Notes: generated by a model not told the origin, from the sequence alone. A DNA stretch of 64,000 nucleotides from Leptospiraceae bacterium (GCA_024233835.1 JACKPC010000005.1:372001-436000); one strand, 5' to 3'. Positions 1 through 8,092 are shown, counted from the first letter of the stretch. Translations and numbers: made by a program.

Positions 1-778
1 ATCTGTTCCTGTATCGTTGGAAGAAGTATTTCGTCCTACTGAAGAAGATTTACTCGAAATATTTAATATTTTCCGAAGAGAAAAACCCAGGGACAATTTT
101 TCAATAGGCATGAACTGCAAACCAAAGACGGGCATAAAACCTCTGGCTGTTTTTTTATTCTTCACATAAAAAGAAGAATAGGTATTTGAGTTCTGGCGAA
201 TATACTGGTTTGTGATGAAGCGCTCCGAGTTATCAATATAATAGCCGGAAAAACCGAGGGCGAACTTATCGTTAATCAACTTTCCTAAACTAAAGCCAAT
301 AAGATATTCTTCAATGTCTTCCGAATAATCAATTTCTATCTTAGAAGTGGAAGGGCTTTCTAAAGGATAATAAATCTGATCGTTCTGATCAAAGCGACCC
401 ATGCGGGTGTTGATTACAGAAATCCCGGCCATAATGCTGTCGATTTTCTTGGTTGTTCCGATGAAGTTCGGATAAAAAGCCCTTGACGTACGGGTGTAGT
501 CAGAGCCCGGCCCAAAAACATCTTTTGATTGTTTCGAAGTTTCCGAATAGGCATTGGCAGAGATGGAAAAGGAATTGTCCGATGAAAAGGCCATGCCCGC
601 CGGATTATAATAGGCACCCGAAGGATCATCCGAGATGGCTGAATACGCTCCACCCATGCCGGAAGCTCTTTCTCCGACAAAAACTCGTAAATTCCGAAAG
701 GATTCTCCAAAAAGGGGAATTCCGACTAAAAATAAAGTAAGGCTTAAGGATCCGAAAAAGGCTTTAAATGAAAACATA
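1..778 (-). CDS. FadL/OmpP1-like outer-membrane protein, partial
   Basis: The reading frame stays open from an ATG at 778 to the window edge, so the 3' part is missing (259 codons seen). The product starts with a signal peptide (MFSFKAFFGSLSLTLFLVG, cleavage probably near GESF). Next comes RASGMGGAYSAISDDPSGAYYNPAGMA at about residues 37-63, the hallmark N-terminal motif of the OmpP1/FadL/TodX and PorV-like barrels. The remainder alternates short polar/hydrophobic segments, as expected of beta strands. It probably forms an outer-membrane barrel for hydrophobic substrates or assembly; the substrate is not visible. The gene stands alone, with repeats just upstream. Family call is fairly sure, exact role is not. 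Confidence 0.8.
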
Positions 779-876
779 ATCCTTATTTTATAATTATTCT
801 AAAATCTGTCAATAGAAGATTTATAAAGACAGCCATCGTTTGAAAGCGAACATTCTCCCGAAGGCGACATTCTTTT

Positions 877-904
877 GAAGGCGACCCTCCGGAGGGTCGC
901 CTTC
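877..904. repeat. 28-bp palindrome, CCTCCGGAGG-core type
   Basis: Perfect 28-bp inverted repeat with half-site GAAGGCGACCCTCC. It is preceded by two degenerate arms (GAAAGCGA, GAAGGCGA) and followed by a spacer and TTCGTCTTC, the usual tail of this family. It lies between the FadL-like gene and the small membrane genes. Confidence 0.9.
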
Positions 905-982
905 CATGTACCATTCGTCTTCACCAACCGTAGCGAAGCGTATCGAACCAGAGCTTATTGTTCATTGAAAGATTCAATAAGC

Positions 983-1165
983 TTATTTCTTCTTTTTAAA
1001 AAGATATTCATAAATTGTTAAAACAGAACCTACAAACGAAATCAGATAAATAAGTATTTCTGCATATTCTTTATAATTTGAAAAATTAATAAATAAGTAT
1101 ATAATCAATCCTACCGCTGAAACTACAAGAATAAATAATAAGGAATCTAAAAACTCATCGTTCAT
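983..1165 (-). CDS. small two-helix membrane protein
   Basis: 60 residues from the ATG at 1165 (MNDEFLDS...). Two hydrophobic segments, about residues 7-25 and 33-52, are followed by a lysine tail (FKKKK). The start was chosen because it overlaps the end of the preceding 40-residue gene, suggesting translational coupling. No family is recognised. The pair resembles the small membrane protein pair at 11432-11685 in size and arrangement. Function unknown. Confidence 0.5.
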   Translation of the reverse strand: MNDEFLDSLLFILVVSAVGLIIYLFINFSNYKEYAEILIYLISFVGSVLTIYEYLFKKKK

Positions 1166-1277
1166 TCTTGATTTCTTTGCGAAACTCCCTTGCAAACAAA
1201 CGTGAAGCAACTTTTATACCCACCAATAACCAGCAGGCAATTCCAATTAAACCAACAATCAAAATAGTTATACTCAT
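1155..1277 (-). CDS. 40-residue membrane peptide
   Basis: Starts MSITILIVGLIGIACWLLVG, one transmembrane helix, then a basic tail ending KEIKNER. An AAAGGGAAA stretch precedes the ATG at 1277. It overlaps the next gene by 11 bases. The hydrophobic-helix-plus-basic-tail layout also fits a type I toxin or a phage-type small membrane protein, but nothing specific supports either. Function unknown. Confidence 0.45.
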   Translation of the reverse strand: MSITILIVGLIGIACWLLVGIKVASRLFAREFRKEIKNER

Positions 1278-1332
1278 TTTTTTCCCTTTTCTATTAGACT
1301 ATCCCTACTTGAAAAAAAACAAGCGATTTTCT

Positions 1333-1360
1333 GAAGGCGAACAAGCGCTTGTTCGCTTTC
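1333..1360. repeat. 28-bp palindrome, AACAAGCGCTTGTT-core type
   Basis: Half-site GAAGGCGAACAAGC; one mismatch in the right arm (CGCTTTC). Preceded about 15 bp upstream by the accessory box AAAACAAGCGATTTT, which recurs near several copies. Confidence 0.85.
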
Positions 1361-1424
1361 CATGTACCATTCGCCTTCACGGGATAAATATGGGGTTTGT
1401 TTTCTAATAAAAACAATTCCGTAT

Positions 1425-1526
1425 TCATATCTCCCAATCTTCCATTTTAAGTCCGCTAATTCTTGAAAATTCCTTTGTATTATGAGTAACAAGAATGCAA
1501 ACATTTGTATCGAGAATGAATTTCAT
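1425..1526 (-). pseudogene. VapC (PIN) toxin remnant with large internal deletion
   Basis: A 33-codon frame starting at 1526 reads MKFILDTNVCI and then jumps directly to LVTHNTKEFSRISGLKMEDW. The first part is the N-terminal PIN strand with the first catalytic Asp. The second is the C-terminal PIN strand with the N-T-x-x-F motif. The intact homologue at 14741-15139 has the same two blocks separated by about 95 residues. The deletion is in frame and removes the other acidic residues, so nuclease activity should be lost. Its start overlaps the stop of the antitoxin gene (ATGA), the normal vapBC arrangement. Confidence 0.8.
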
Positions 1527-1738
1527 TCAAAGCTTATTCTATTTTCAAAATCTCCCTGGGAAGCTCTTTCCGGGAAATCGGTAAGAATACCAAAGAAAGA
1601 TAAGATATTATCTTCTGTTTTTTGTGCTATGTTTTCTAATGGCCATAGAATAAGTTCTACTCTTTTGTTCTGATATTCGCGGGGAATTTCCAGTATTTCT
1701 GGTAAACTATCAAAGACTAAGCGTAAAGGCTTTTCCAT
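1523..1738 (-). CDS. VapB-type antitoxin next to a deleted toxin
   Basis: 71 residues, MEKPLRLVFDSLPEILEIPREYQNKRVELILWPLE..., resembling the short antitoxins with an LPE..IP.E...K.VEV-L N-terminal segment that pair with PIN toxins. The gene overlaps the toxin remnant by 4 bases (ATGA). GGAGGAGC lies a few bases upstream of the ATG and is a good ribosome site. Because the toxin is gutted, this antitoxin may act only on the operon promoter or on related toxins. Family assignment is by context and N-terminal pattern. Confidence 0.6.
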   Translation of the reverse strand: MEKPLRLVFDSLPEILEIPREYQNKRVELILWPLENIAQKTEDNILSFFGILTDFPERASQGDFENRISFE

Positions 1739-1824
1739 CTGAATGCTCCTCCTAAATATCCACTTTATACTTTTAATTTATTTTCTTCAAACAAAAAAGC
1801 AAGCGTTTTTCAGAACATTCTTTT

Positions 1825-1852
1825 GAAGGCGAACAAGCGCTTGTTCGCCTTC
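1825..1852. repeat. 28-bp palindrome, AACAAGCGCTTGTT-core type
   Basis: Perfect inverted repeat, half-site GAAGGCGAACAAGC. Preceded by the accessory box AAAAAGCAAGCGTTTTT at about 1794 and followed by two more arm copies (GGTCGCCTTC, TTCGCCTTC). Confidence 0.9.
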
Positions 1853-1914
1853 AATGCGTGGGTCGCCTTCATTGTGCCGTTCGCCTTCACCAACCCGGGC
1901 ACCAAATCATCAAA

Positions 1915-2427
1915 TCACGGTCCGGACAAACAACGAACATAGTAGTTATTTGCCTTAGCGGAGGAGTTCACGTACCCATTGTTGAAACCGACGTTCCACG
2001 CACTGTTAGTATTGCAGACATAGGTAGAAGCCGACCAATAATAGGAAGAAACTGTGCCCGGAAAATATGTGGTATTAATACTCGGATTATAGATACTATC
2101 ATCTACGAGGCTTTCGAGTTCGTTGATGTTGGGCAAACGCCAATCACTTCGTCCACTTAGAGTCAAGCCTTCACAGTAAGAAATCGCAGCTGTCCAGGTG
2201 GCTGCGGTCGCAGCATCACCGCTGCAATCGGTTCCGCTCTGTCCCATGCTGCACTTCTGCCAGATGAGTCCTGTAATGTTATCGGTAATGCTTCCGTCAT
2301 TGTTATCGGTGTAATTCCCATAAGATAAAACGGATGTGGTGAATAAGAGCCCCGTGAAAGCGACCCATCGTTTGAAGGCGACCCACCGGTGGGTCGCCTT
2401 CATGCAAAAATTAAACAATGATTTCAT
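1915..2427 (-). CDS. DUF1566 (Lcl-type) exported protein
   Basis: 170 residues from ATG 2427. That start was chosen because GGAGGA lies 9 bases upstream and the ATGA overlaps the stop of the upstream transposase gene. The mature part YTDNNDGSITDNITGLIWQKC...W.AAISYCEGLTLSGRSDWRLPNINELESLVD...YYWSAS is a textbook DUF1566/Lcl C-terminal domain, common in Leptospira surface proteins. Residues 9-18 (KATHRWVAF) are the translation of a 28-bp palindrome, so the repeat sits inside the signal region. A hydrophobic run VAFTGLLFTTSVLS follows and can still act as a signal peptide. Ligand unknown. Confidence 0.8.
   Translation of the reverse strand: MKSLFNFCMKATHRWVAFKRWVAFTGLLFTTSVLSYGNYTDNNDGSITDNITGLIWQKCSMGQSGTDCSGDAATAATWTAAISYCEGLTLSGRSDWRLPNINELESLVDDSIYNPSINTTYFPGTVSSYYWSASTYVCNTNSAWNVGFNNGYVNSSAKANNYYVRCLSGP
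2374..2401. repeat. 28-bp palindrome, CCACCGGTGG-core type, inside a gene
   Basis: Perfect inverted repeat with half-site GAAGGCGACCCACC. It lies in frame in the signal region of the DUF1566 gene and is read as KATHRWVAF. A second, single arm (AAAGCGACCCATC) lies just beside it. Confidence 0.9.
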
Positions 2428-3023
2428 AAAATATCCTCCATTATATAACAATATTTGTTTTCTTTCAAGCTGTGTTTTATCCATTGATTTTGGATGTACT
2501 GTATATGATGATAAAAATCCCTCTCATCCCGTATATAATGGTCATGGAATGATTTATGCCATTGGAATTTGGGGATGTTGGCAAACGATTCATGATCGCA
2601 TTTGAAAATAAATGTGTTTATTTCATCTCGAATACGTATGTGGAATTGATCATGAATTTTATCCCTCTGAATGCGACCCATCGTTTGGAGGCGACCCTCC
2701 GGAGGGTCGCCTTCAATGTGCAATTCGCCTTCGATATGATTCATCATTCGATTGGCATCACGAGAAAAATTTCCTTTCAAGACATTCATCACTTTCGATA
2801 GACCGGTATCCTCCCCGACTCCGATTAATATGTGAATATGCTCCGGGTTAATTTTATAAGCATATATATCCACCCCATATAAAAACTTGCAAAGTTCAAG
2901 ATGCAAGACAAGAAGATCCGAGAAAATATCATTTTCAAAATAAGGAAACCGATCCTTCGTATTCGTGGTGATAAAATAAGTTCCATCTCTTATGGATAAT
3001 CTTTTTTGTGAATTACGATGCAT
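2424..3023 (-). CDS. REP-associated tyrosine transposase (RAYT, Y1 HUH family)
   Basis: 199 residues. The N-terminal block RDGTYFITTNT is typical of Y1 transposases. The HUH metal motif is EHIHILIG (His62, His64). The C-terminal motif QWHKSFHDHYIRDERDF...HIQYIQNQW carries the probable catalytic Tyr176. This family nicks single-stranded DNA at REP hairpins, so it is the natural candidate to have spread the palindromes in this region. Residues 104-113 (EGDPPEGRLQ) are an in-frame copy of that palindrome, placed between the two catalytic motifs. Palindromes also lie 37 bp upstream of the start and just downstream. Whether the insertion leaves the enzyme active is unknown. Confidence 0.85.
   Translation of the reverse strand: MHRNSQKRLSIRDGTYFITTNTKDRFPYFENDIFSDLLVLHLELCKFLYGVDIYAYKINPEHIHILIGVGEDTGLSKVMNVLKGNFSRDANRMMNHIEGELHIEGDPPEGRLQTMGRIQRDKIHDQFHIRIRDEINTFIFKCDHESFANIPKFQWHKSFHDHYIRDERDFYHHIQYIQNQWIKHSLKENKYCYIMEDIL
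2687..2714. repeat. 28-bp palindrome inside the RAYT gene
   Basis: Half-site GAGGCGACCCTCC with one arm mismatch (GGAGGCG for GAAGGCG). Read in frame as EGDPPEGRLQ within the transposase. A degenerate arm (AATGCGACCCATC) precedes it and TTCGCCTTC follows it. Confidence 0.9.
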
Positions 3024-3059
3024 TCGTTCTTACTCCTTCATGAAAACAACCCGGCGTTT

Positions 3060-3087
3060 GAAGGCGACCCTCCGGAGGGTCGCCTTC
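3060..3087. repeat. 28-bp palindrome upstream of the RAYT gene
   Basis: Perfect inverted repeat, half-site GAAGGCGACCCTCC, 37 bp upstream of the transposase start. Followed by three further arm-like copies (ATCGCCTCC, TTCGCCTTCC), so the site is a cluster. Confidence 0.9.
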
Positions 3088-3175
3088 GATATGCAAATCG
3101 CCTCCAATGTGCCATTCGCCTTCCATGTACAATGCGTATCGAACCATAAGCATCACCTTAAGAGTGGGATACTCT

Positions 3176-6028
3176 TTATTGAGAGCGAACACATATTACA
3201 AATCCAGCATAACCTTTTCCTCTACCATTGTCATTAGAACCATCTCGAAAATCAATCATCCAAGCATTTTCATAGTTTGTTGAATTTGCTAATGAAGTCC
3301 AATAATAAGCATGGGTGTATGAAAATAACGTGTTAAAAGAATTTGGACTATTCGTATTATCTATTCCACATGAATAAGGGGAAGTTGGATATGTATTAGG
3401 CATACTTTTATCTTTACAATTTATTAAAGTTTTCAATGTTACTAAATCTGGAAATTTCCAGTCAGTGTAACCAGCAAAAGTATCATTATTACAAGTATTA
3501 AAAGCAGAACCAGTAAATGCTATCCATGTATCAGTAGAGTTACACGAATTATCATTTGAGCCACAATATTGATATGAGCCTATTCCGTAATTATTAGCTT
3601 CATAACCAGTTCCTGCACAGTCATTATAGCCAGACCTAAAAACTTGTCCTTGACTACATTTTTTCCACATATAATTTTTACTTCCATATATATTCCCTGC
3701 ACCATTATAGGTTATGGTTCCATTATTATTATCTTTGAAACAGCCCCACATATAGCAGATACCATAATTTCCAACCTTTATACTAATTGTTGTAGTAGTT
3801 TCTCCTCCTCCATTATGTGCAGTTATTGTATAATTGGAAGAATTCTGAGTTACCGTTGGTGTTCCAGAAATCACACCTGTAATAAGATTAAATGACAATC
3901 CTAATGGTATACTTGGATTTATTGAATATGAATCTATTGTGCCAGAAACTGAAGGAGATATGGTAAAATCAATCGCAAGTCCTGCTCCAAAAGTGAAAGG
4001 TGAATTAATATAGCTCAAGTTAGAAGGGGGAGGAATTGCAACTGTCGCCTGACTCTTACTTGTATAAATCCCCATATTTCCATGTTCATCTCTCACCAGC
4101 ACGTTAAAGTAATACGTAGTCCCGGCAGTCAATCCAGTCACACTCTTTGTAGATAGATTCGCTGTCCAGTCCTGCACAAGAGTCCCATTTGTCTCGGCAT
4201 CGGCTACCGTGCTGATGTTGTTGGAGGTTGACCGTAGTATTTTATATTGCAGGCTGCTCTGTGTCGTATATGTATCCGAACCCACCGTCCAGTTCAAAGT
4301 CAAACTGCTTGTAGTCACATTTGCCGTAGTAATCGTTCCCGAATTGCCCGCAACCGGGGCAACATCGTCTTTGGTCAAACCCTGGGTGGTTGAACCATAA
4401 TTCCCGACAAGATTCAGCACACAAATGCGGATGGTATTGGCTCCGCTGCTAAGGCTTGTTGCATTGATGGTATTTGTTATTGCTGTGCCGGAATAGGTTC
4501 CACTCGCCACCTGTGTTCCGCTTGTACAATCCGTTCCACCAACCCTTACTGTATAGCTACCGTTTTTATTGGACTGCCAGTTTATCTGCGGATTGGTTGT
4601 TCCATTGTTTATGGTTGCCGGGCTGACTGAATTGACACTTACCGTTGCAACACCGGTGTCTATAGTATATGTGGAACTGCTTACAGCAGCCACATTCCCC
4701 GCATTATCTCTGGCTATGTATTTATAAGTCGTAGCAACTCCATCCGGGGGTGAGAGTTGTACTGTGTATTCTGTGCCGTTTGTTATACTTCCCGTAGTTC
4801 CGCTCATAGTCGGGTCAGAGCCGTTGGAGGTATAAACAATCTTATCACAACCGGAAGAGCTATCCGAACAAATTAAAGTTATGTTCACCGTTGTAGAAGA
4901 TGTCGTTGACCCCGGTGTTGCAGCTACTGTTGGAGCTGTATCATCACGGTTAAGTGTCGTTGTGCTACTACTGCTTAAACCTGACAGAGAATCTGTTACA
5001 CAAAAACGGATGGTGTTAGAACCAACACTCAAAGAGGAAGCCTGGATAGTAATATTATTACTCTGGCTTGCTGTTACATTGCCGCTGCTGAGTTCGGTTC
5101 CGGTAGAACAGTCACTTCCGGTGGCTCGGATAGAATAGGTTCCATTGCGATTGGAAGACCAGGTGATGTCTTTGGAGTTTATAGCTCCGGTGTTTCCACT
5201 GACATAGGGATTTGTAATGGAGTTTATGCTAACAGTTGGAACGGTAGATTCAATCGTATAAGTCCCACTCTCTACGCTGCTGGTCGTCATTCCGCTTTTG
5301 CCTGCAATGGCCTTGATAGTCAGGATGGTTCCATTACCGGAAACTGAAATTGCCGATGTATATTGGGTAGAAGAAGATGTAGGCTCACTTCCATCCGTCG
5401 TATAATAAATTGTAGCACCCTCGGTCGTGCTTGAAATCGTTACAGATTGATCTGAATTATAGGTTCCCGGTGTGGGAGAAAAGGTCGGAGTGGCCACGGT
5501 TTCTACTGTTGTAGTTCCGGTTCCGGTTATTGTGCCTGTTGTGGTTCCGGCACCAGTTCCGGTGGAAGTCCCGGTGCCGGTTCCCGTTCCTGTTTGGGTT
5601 CCACCACTGCTTGAACCGGCAGTTACAAAAAGTCCATCACTTACATTACTCACGGTAGTACTGCCATCTGTTCCCACAGTCAAAGTAAACGTTCCAACTA
5701 CATTGCCGCTTGAATCGGTCACGGTAATTGTATAGGTTCCGGGTGAAGCCGTAAAAGTATAGTTTCCGGAGGCATCCGTTGTTGCATTCACCCCTTCGGG
5801 TTGGGAACTGAGGTTCGCACCCGCTACCGCAGTTCCCGAGCTATCGGTGACTGTCCCTGACACGGTCACCGATGAATTGGTTCCGGTAAGAGCAAAAACC
5901 CAGAGAGGAATAGATTCTTCCTTTTCTTTAGGAATCAACCACTTATGCGGGGCCGTGGGGCTTGTGAAGCAGGAGGAAAAGAAAAAGAGAATACCCATGA
6001 ATGCGATCCGTCGTTTGAATGTGAACAT
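3176..6028 (-). CDS. large multidomain surface lipoprotein with DUF1566 C-terminus
   Basis: About 950 residues from ATG 6028. That start gives MFTFKRRIAF then a hydrophobic run to SSC (Cys20), a spirochaete-style lipobox. The frame is open to 6169, but the extra codons are palindrome sequence. Domains in order are a carboxypeptidase-regulatory-like beta sandwich (VSGTVTDSSGTAVAGA...), a short TGTGTGTGTSTG linker, a chitobiase/beta-hexosaminidase C-terminal-type repeat (PTFSPTPGTYNSDQSV...YYTTDGSEPT), several Ig-like repeats with DTGVATVSVNSVSPATI-type borders, a fibronectin III domain, a putative Ig domain (IPLGLSFNLITGVISGTP) and a DUF1566 domain. It is probably anchored outside the cell. 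Ligand unknown. Confidence 0.8.
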   Translation of the reverse strand: MFTFKRRIAFMGILFFFSSCFTSPTAPHKWLIPKEKEESIPLWVFALTGTNSSVTVSGTVTDSSGTAVAGANLSSQPEGVNATTDASGNYTFTASPGTYTITVTDSSGNVVGTFTLTVGTDGSTTVSNVSDGLFVTAGSSSGGTQTGTGTGTGTSTGTGAGTTTGTITGTGTTTVETVATPTFSPTPGTYNSDQSVTISSTTEGATIYYTTDGSEPTSSSTQYTSAISVSGNGTILTIKAIAGKSGMTTSSVESGTYTIESTVPTVSINSITNPYVSGNTGAINSKDITWSSNRNGTYSIRATGSDCSTGTELSSGNVTASQSNNITIQASSLSVGSNTIRFCVTDSLSGLSSSSTTTLNRDDTAPTVAATPGSTTSSTTVNITLICSDSSSGCDKIVYTSNGSDPTMSGTTGSITNGTEYTVQLSPPDGVATTYKYIARDNAGNVAAVSSSTYTIDTGVATVSVNSVSPATINNGTTNPQINWQSNKNGSYTVRVGGTDCTSGTQVASGTYSGTAITNTINATSLSSGANTIRICVLNLVGNYGSTTQGLTKDDVAPVAGNSGTITTANVTTSSLTLNWTVGSDTYTTQSSLQYKILRSTSNNISTVADAETNGTLVQDWTANLSTKSVTGLTAGTTYYFNVLVRDEHGNMGIYTSKSQATVAIPPPSNLSYINSPFTFGAGLAIDFTISPSVSGTIDSYSINPSIPLGLSFNLITGVISGTPTVTQNSSNYTITAHNGGGETTTTISIKVGNYGICYMWGCFKDNNNGTITYNGAGNIYGSKNYMWKKCSQGQVFRSGYNDCAGTGYEANNYGIGSYQYCGSNDNSCNSTDTWIAFTGSAFNTCNNDTFAGYTDWKFPDLVTLKTLINCKDKSMPNTYPTSPYSCGIDNTNSPNSFNTLFSYTHAYYWTSLANSTNYENAWMIDFRDGSNDNGRGKGYAGFVICVRSQ

Positions 6029-6034
6029 TCTTCT

Positions 6035-6062
6035 GAAGGCGAACAAGCGCTTGTTCGCCTTC
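6035..6062. repeat. 28-bp palindrome, AACAAGCGCTTGTT-core type
   Basis: Perfect inverted repeat directly upstream of the lipoprotein start codon, flanked by GAACATTCTTCT and further arms. On the minus strand it could fold into a hairpin just ahead of the start codon. Confidence 0.9.
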
Positions 6063-6342
6063 AATATGCGGGTCGCCTTCGATATCATGTAATTCGCCTT
6101 CATGGCGTGGGTCACTTTCGATAAATGAGGATGATGGAAGAATTCAAAAAAACGTACAAGATAAGACATATTCGTCAGCTTATCGGGTATGAAATTTTAA
6201 AGCAATTACAATTATGTATAGCAATAGACACAGTATTTGAGATATATCCGTGTCCGTTTAAAAAAAGTGGGACGCTGACCCCAGACTGCCGGTGCTTGTG
6301 CTATAGCAAAGTATAAACCGGTAGTCAGCTAACTCTATTTTT

Positions 6343-6573
6343 CACCCTTCCGGTAGACAGTATGAACCCCGGAGGTAGATAATACGAACCCTGAAGGTGG
6401 AAGTTTGAACCTCAGAGGTAGGTAGTATGAACCCTGAAGGTCGAAGTTTGCGCCTCAGACGTGGATAATACGAACCCCTGAGGTGGATAGCATGAACCTC
6501 GGAGGTGGAAGTCTGAACCTCAGACGTGGATAATATGAATCTCCGAGGTGAAAACGTGAACCTTCGGGGTGGG
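6343..6573. repeat. degenerate 21-22 bp minisatellite, about 10 units
   Basis: Successive units follow the pattern GAACC(C/T)(C/T)(G/A)GAGGTGGA(T/A)A(G/A)T(A/C)T. Most units contain an imperfect CCTCNGAGG dyad. The array lies between the lipoprotein gene and a PIN toxin gene and carries no convincing gene; an open minus-strand frame across it is simply repeat translation. The region 6170-6343 holds nothing else recognisable. Confidence 0.8.
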
Positions 6574-6586
6574 CGACCATCCTCAC

Positions 6587-6614
6587 GGAGGCGAACAAGC
6601 GCTTGTTCGCCTTC
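6587..6614. repeat. 28-bp palindrome, AACAAGCGCTTGTT-core type
   Basis: One arm mismatch (GGAGGCG). Abuts the end of the minisatellite and is followed by a run of ten or so G residues. Confidence 0.85.
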
Positions 6615-6649
6615 ATTGGGGGGGGGGCTTATCATGAATTGTAAAAATA

Positions 6650-7030
6650 TTAGGAAATATTAAATAATTTGATTTCAGGAATGTTGATGAAATGCTTTGT
6701 ATTTAAGGTGAGTAGTTCTAACTCGTTTACAATGGCTGTAGCAGCTATAAAAATATCCCTGAATTCTACTACTTGGTTAGAACTCTTTAATTGTAAAAAT
6801 ATCTCAGCAGCTTTGATTGAAACCTCTTTATTCAGGGAAAGAACTGAAATATTACTTGTGAGTAGCTCAACATCATTTTTTTTATCTAAATCTATTGCCC
6901 CCATATATAATTCATAAAGTGTAACTGATGATATATAGAGTTTCCTATCTTTGGGAATTTTCATTAGTGTAGCAGAATTTTTATTTTTCTTTCTTAAAAA
7001 TTCTATGAATATACAGGTATCTACTACCAT
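6650..7030 (-). CDS. PIN-domain toxin of a VapBC-type pair
   Basis: 126 residues. MVVDTCIFIEFLR carries the first PIN Asp, SSVTLYELYMGA the conserved Glu, EFRDIFIAATAIVNELELLTLNTKHF the downstream Asp plus the N-T-x-x-F strand. Length is usual for VapC-type ribonucleases. The start overlaps the antitoxin stop by 7 bases. Expected to cleave RNA when released from the antitoxin; the target cannot be read from the sequence. Confidence 0.85.
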   Translation of the reverse strand: MVVDTCIFIEFLRKKNKNSATLMKIPKDRKLYISSVTLYELYMGAIDLDKKNDVELLTSNISVLSLNKEVSIKAAEIFLQLKSSNQVVEFRDIFIAATAIVNELELLTLNTKHFINIPEIKLFNIS

Positions 7031-7281
7031 GAAGGAATACTCCAGTTAGACATTTTCTTCATATCGTTCTGCCAATTAGTAATATCTTCTTCTGTCCAGA
7101 CCGAAACTTTTTGAATCCTTTCGAAATATTCGCTTAAATCGGATGAAACTTGTGCAGGGATGGAAACATTCTCGTAATGTTCAAATAAAAACCTTACATA
7201 ATGGTAAACTTCCTCCAGCCTATCCTCCGAAAGCTTGTTTATATATTCAACCGTTCCAACTATTAAGTCAGTCTTTCTCAT
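7024..7281 (-). CDS. antitoxin partner of the PIN toxin
   Basis: 85 residues from ATG 7281 (MRKTDLIVGTVEYINKLSEDRLEEVYHYVRFLFEHYE). The helical N-terminus resembles DUF2281/Xre-less antitoxins. The frame is open further upstream, but those codons are repeat sequence containing a palindrome at 7423, so the internal ATG is preferred. It directly precedes and overlaps the toxin gene. The family is not certain; the pairing is. Confidence 0.7.
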   Translation of the reverse strand: MRKTDLIVGTVEYINKLSEDRLEEVYHYVRFLFEHYENVSIPAQVSSDLSEYFERIQKVSVWTEEDITNWQNDMKKMSNWSIPSW

Positions 7282-7422
7282 AAACAATAGGCTATAAATA
7301 ATTATAAAAAAAACAAGTGTTTTTCGCGCAGCCGCCCGTAGTTCGAATTCATCATGATTTCTGGAAGCGACCCATGGTTGGTGAGCGGAGTCGAACCATG
7401 GTTGATGGGCGACCATCCTCCC

Positions 7423-7450
7423 GAAGGCGAACAAGCGCTTGTTTGCCTTC
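7423..7450. repeat. 28-bp palindrome, AACAAGCGCTTGTT-core type
   Basis: One mismatch (GTTTGCC for GTTCGCC). The stretch 7306-7495 is entirely repeat material: the accessory box AAAACAAGTGTTTTT, two CGA(A/C)CCATGGTTG copies, this palindrome and two trailing arms. It holds no gene. Confidence 0.85.
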
Positions 7451-7597
7451 ATTGGGGGTCGTCTTCGGTTGCATAATTCGCCTTCAATATATATGTTTTT
7501 TTAAATAATCATAAAATAATCCAGGATAATAATGGACAATTATCACAAGATAAAAATGAATGATATTTCAAATTAAAATCAAAAGGACAATGTTAAA

Positions 7598-8092
7598 ATG
7601 GCACAAAAAAACGAAATATCATTTCAACTCCAGGCTTCGGAGGAAGAAGAAGTTCAAAAGGCTCTGGATATACTCAATAAGGTACTGGTTCCCAGGTTAA
7701 AATCCATAAAGGTAGACGATAAGAACAACCACGTTAAACTCGGCGAGAAAAACCTTTCTTTTGTAACCAAGTCCTTTGAGTATGCATCCGAACATCCTGA
7801 ATTGGTTCCCCCGTACTTGAGTTTGAATGAAATGAAAATAGACCTTGAAGCCGTAAAATCATTACGACTCATACACCAATCCATGCAGGAAATCACCAGC
7901 CTGATTGGTGACTCTCTCTTTCTCTCCGGCTCCGAAGCGATGGATGCAGCCCTCAAGTTTTACGAATCCGTAAGAGTTTCGGCTCAGCATAATTTCTCAA
8001 GCTCAGGAGCTATTTATTCAGATTTGAGTAAAAGGTTCGATAGACCTTCCAAAAAAAAGAAGATAAAAACAGAGGAGGACACACCGGTTTAA
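7598..8092 (+). CDS. conserved hypothetical protein
   Basis: 164 residues, soluble and largely helical, with a lysine-rich tail (SKKKKIKTEED). Motifs include KLGEKNLSFVTKSFEYASEHPELVPPYL and GSEAMDAALKFYESVRVSAQHNF...IYSDLSKRF. I recall similar uncharacterised proteins in Bacteroidetes and spirochaetes, but no named domain. ATG 7598 is preceded by AAAAGGACAATGTTAAA, a plausible ribosome site. It stands alone between repeats. Function unknown. Confidence 0.75.
   Translation: MAQKNEISFQLQASEEEEVQKALDILNKVLVPRLKSIKVDDKNNHVKLGEKNLSFVTKSFEYASEHPELVPPYLSLNEMKIDLEAVKSLRLIHQSMQEITSLIGDSLFLSGSEAMDAALKFYESVRVSAQHNFSSSGAIYSDLSKRFDRPSKKKKIKTEEDTPV

Noticed and set aside
414..740. Short frames on both strands inside the FadL-like gene
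   Set aside because: The long minus-strand frame from 778 carries the signal peptide and family motif; these are overlaps in other frames.
5472..5735. Plus-strand Val/Pro-rich open frame opposite the lipoprotein gene
   Set aside because: It is the antisense of the TGTGTG/Ser-Thr linker; the minus-strand protein has clear domains.
6342..6635. 97-codon minus-strand open frame as a gene
   Set aside because: It is entirely minisatellite and palindrome translation with Arg/Ser-rich low-complexity sequence and no ribosome site.
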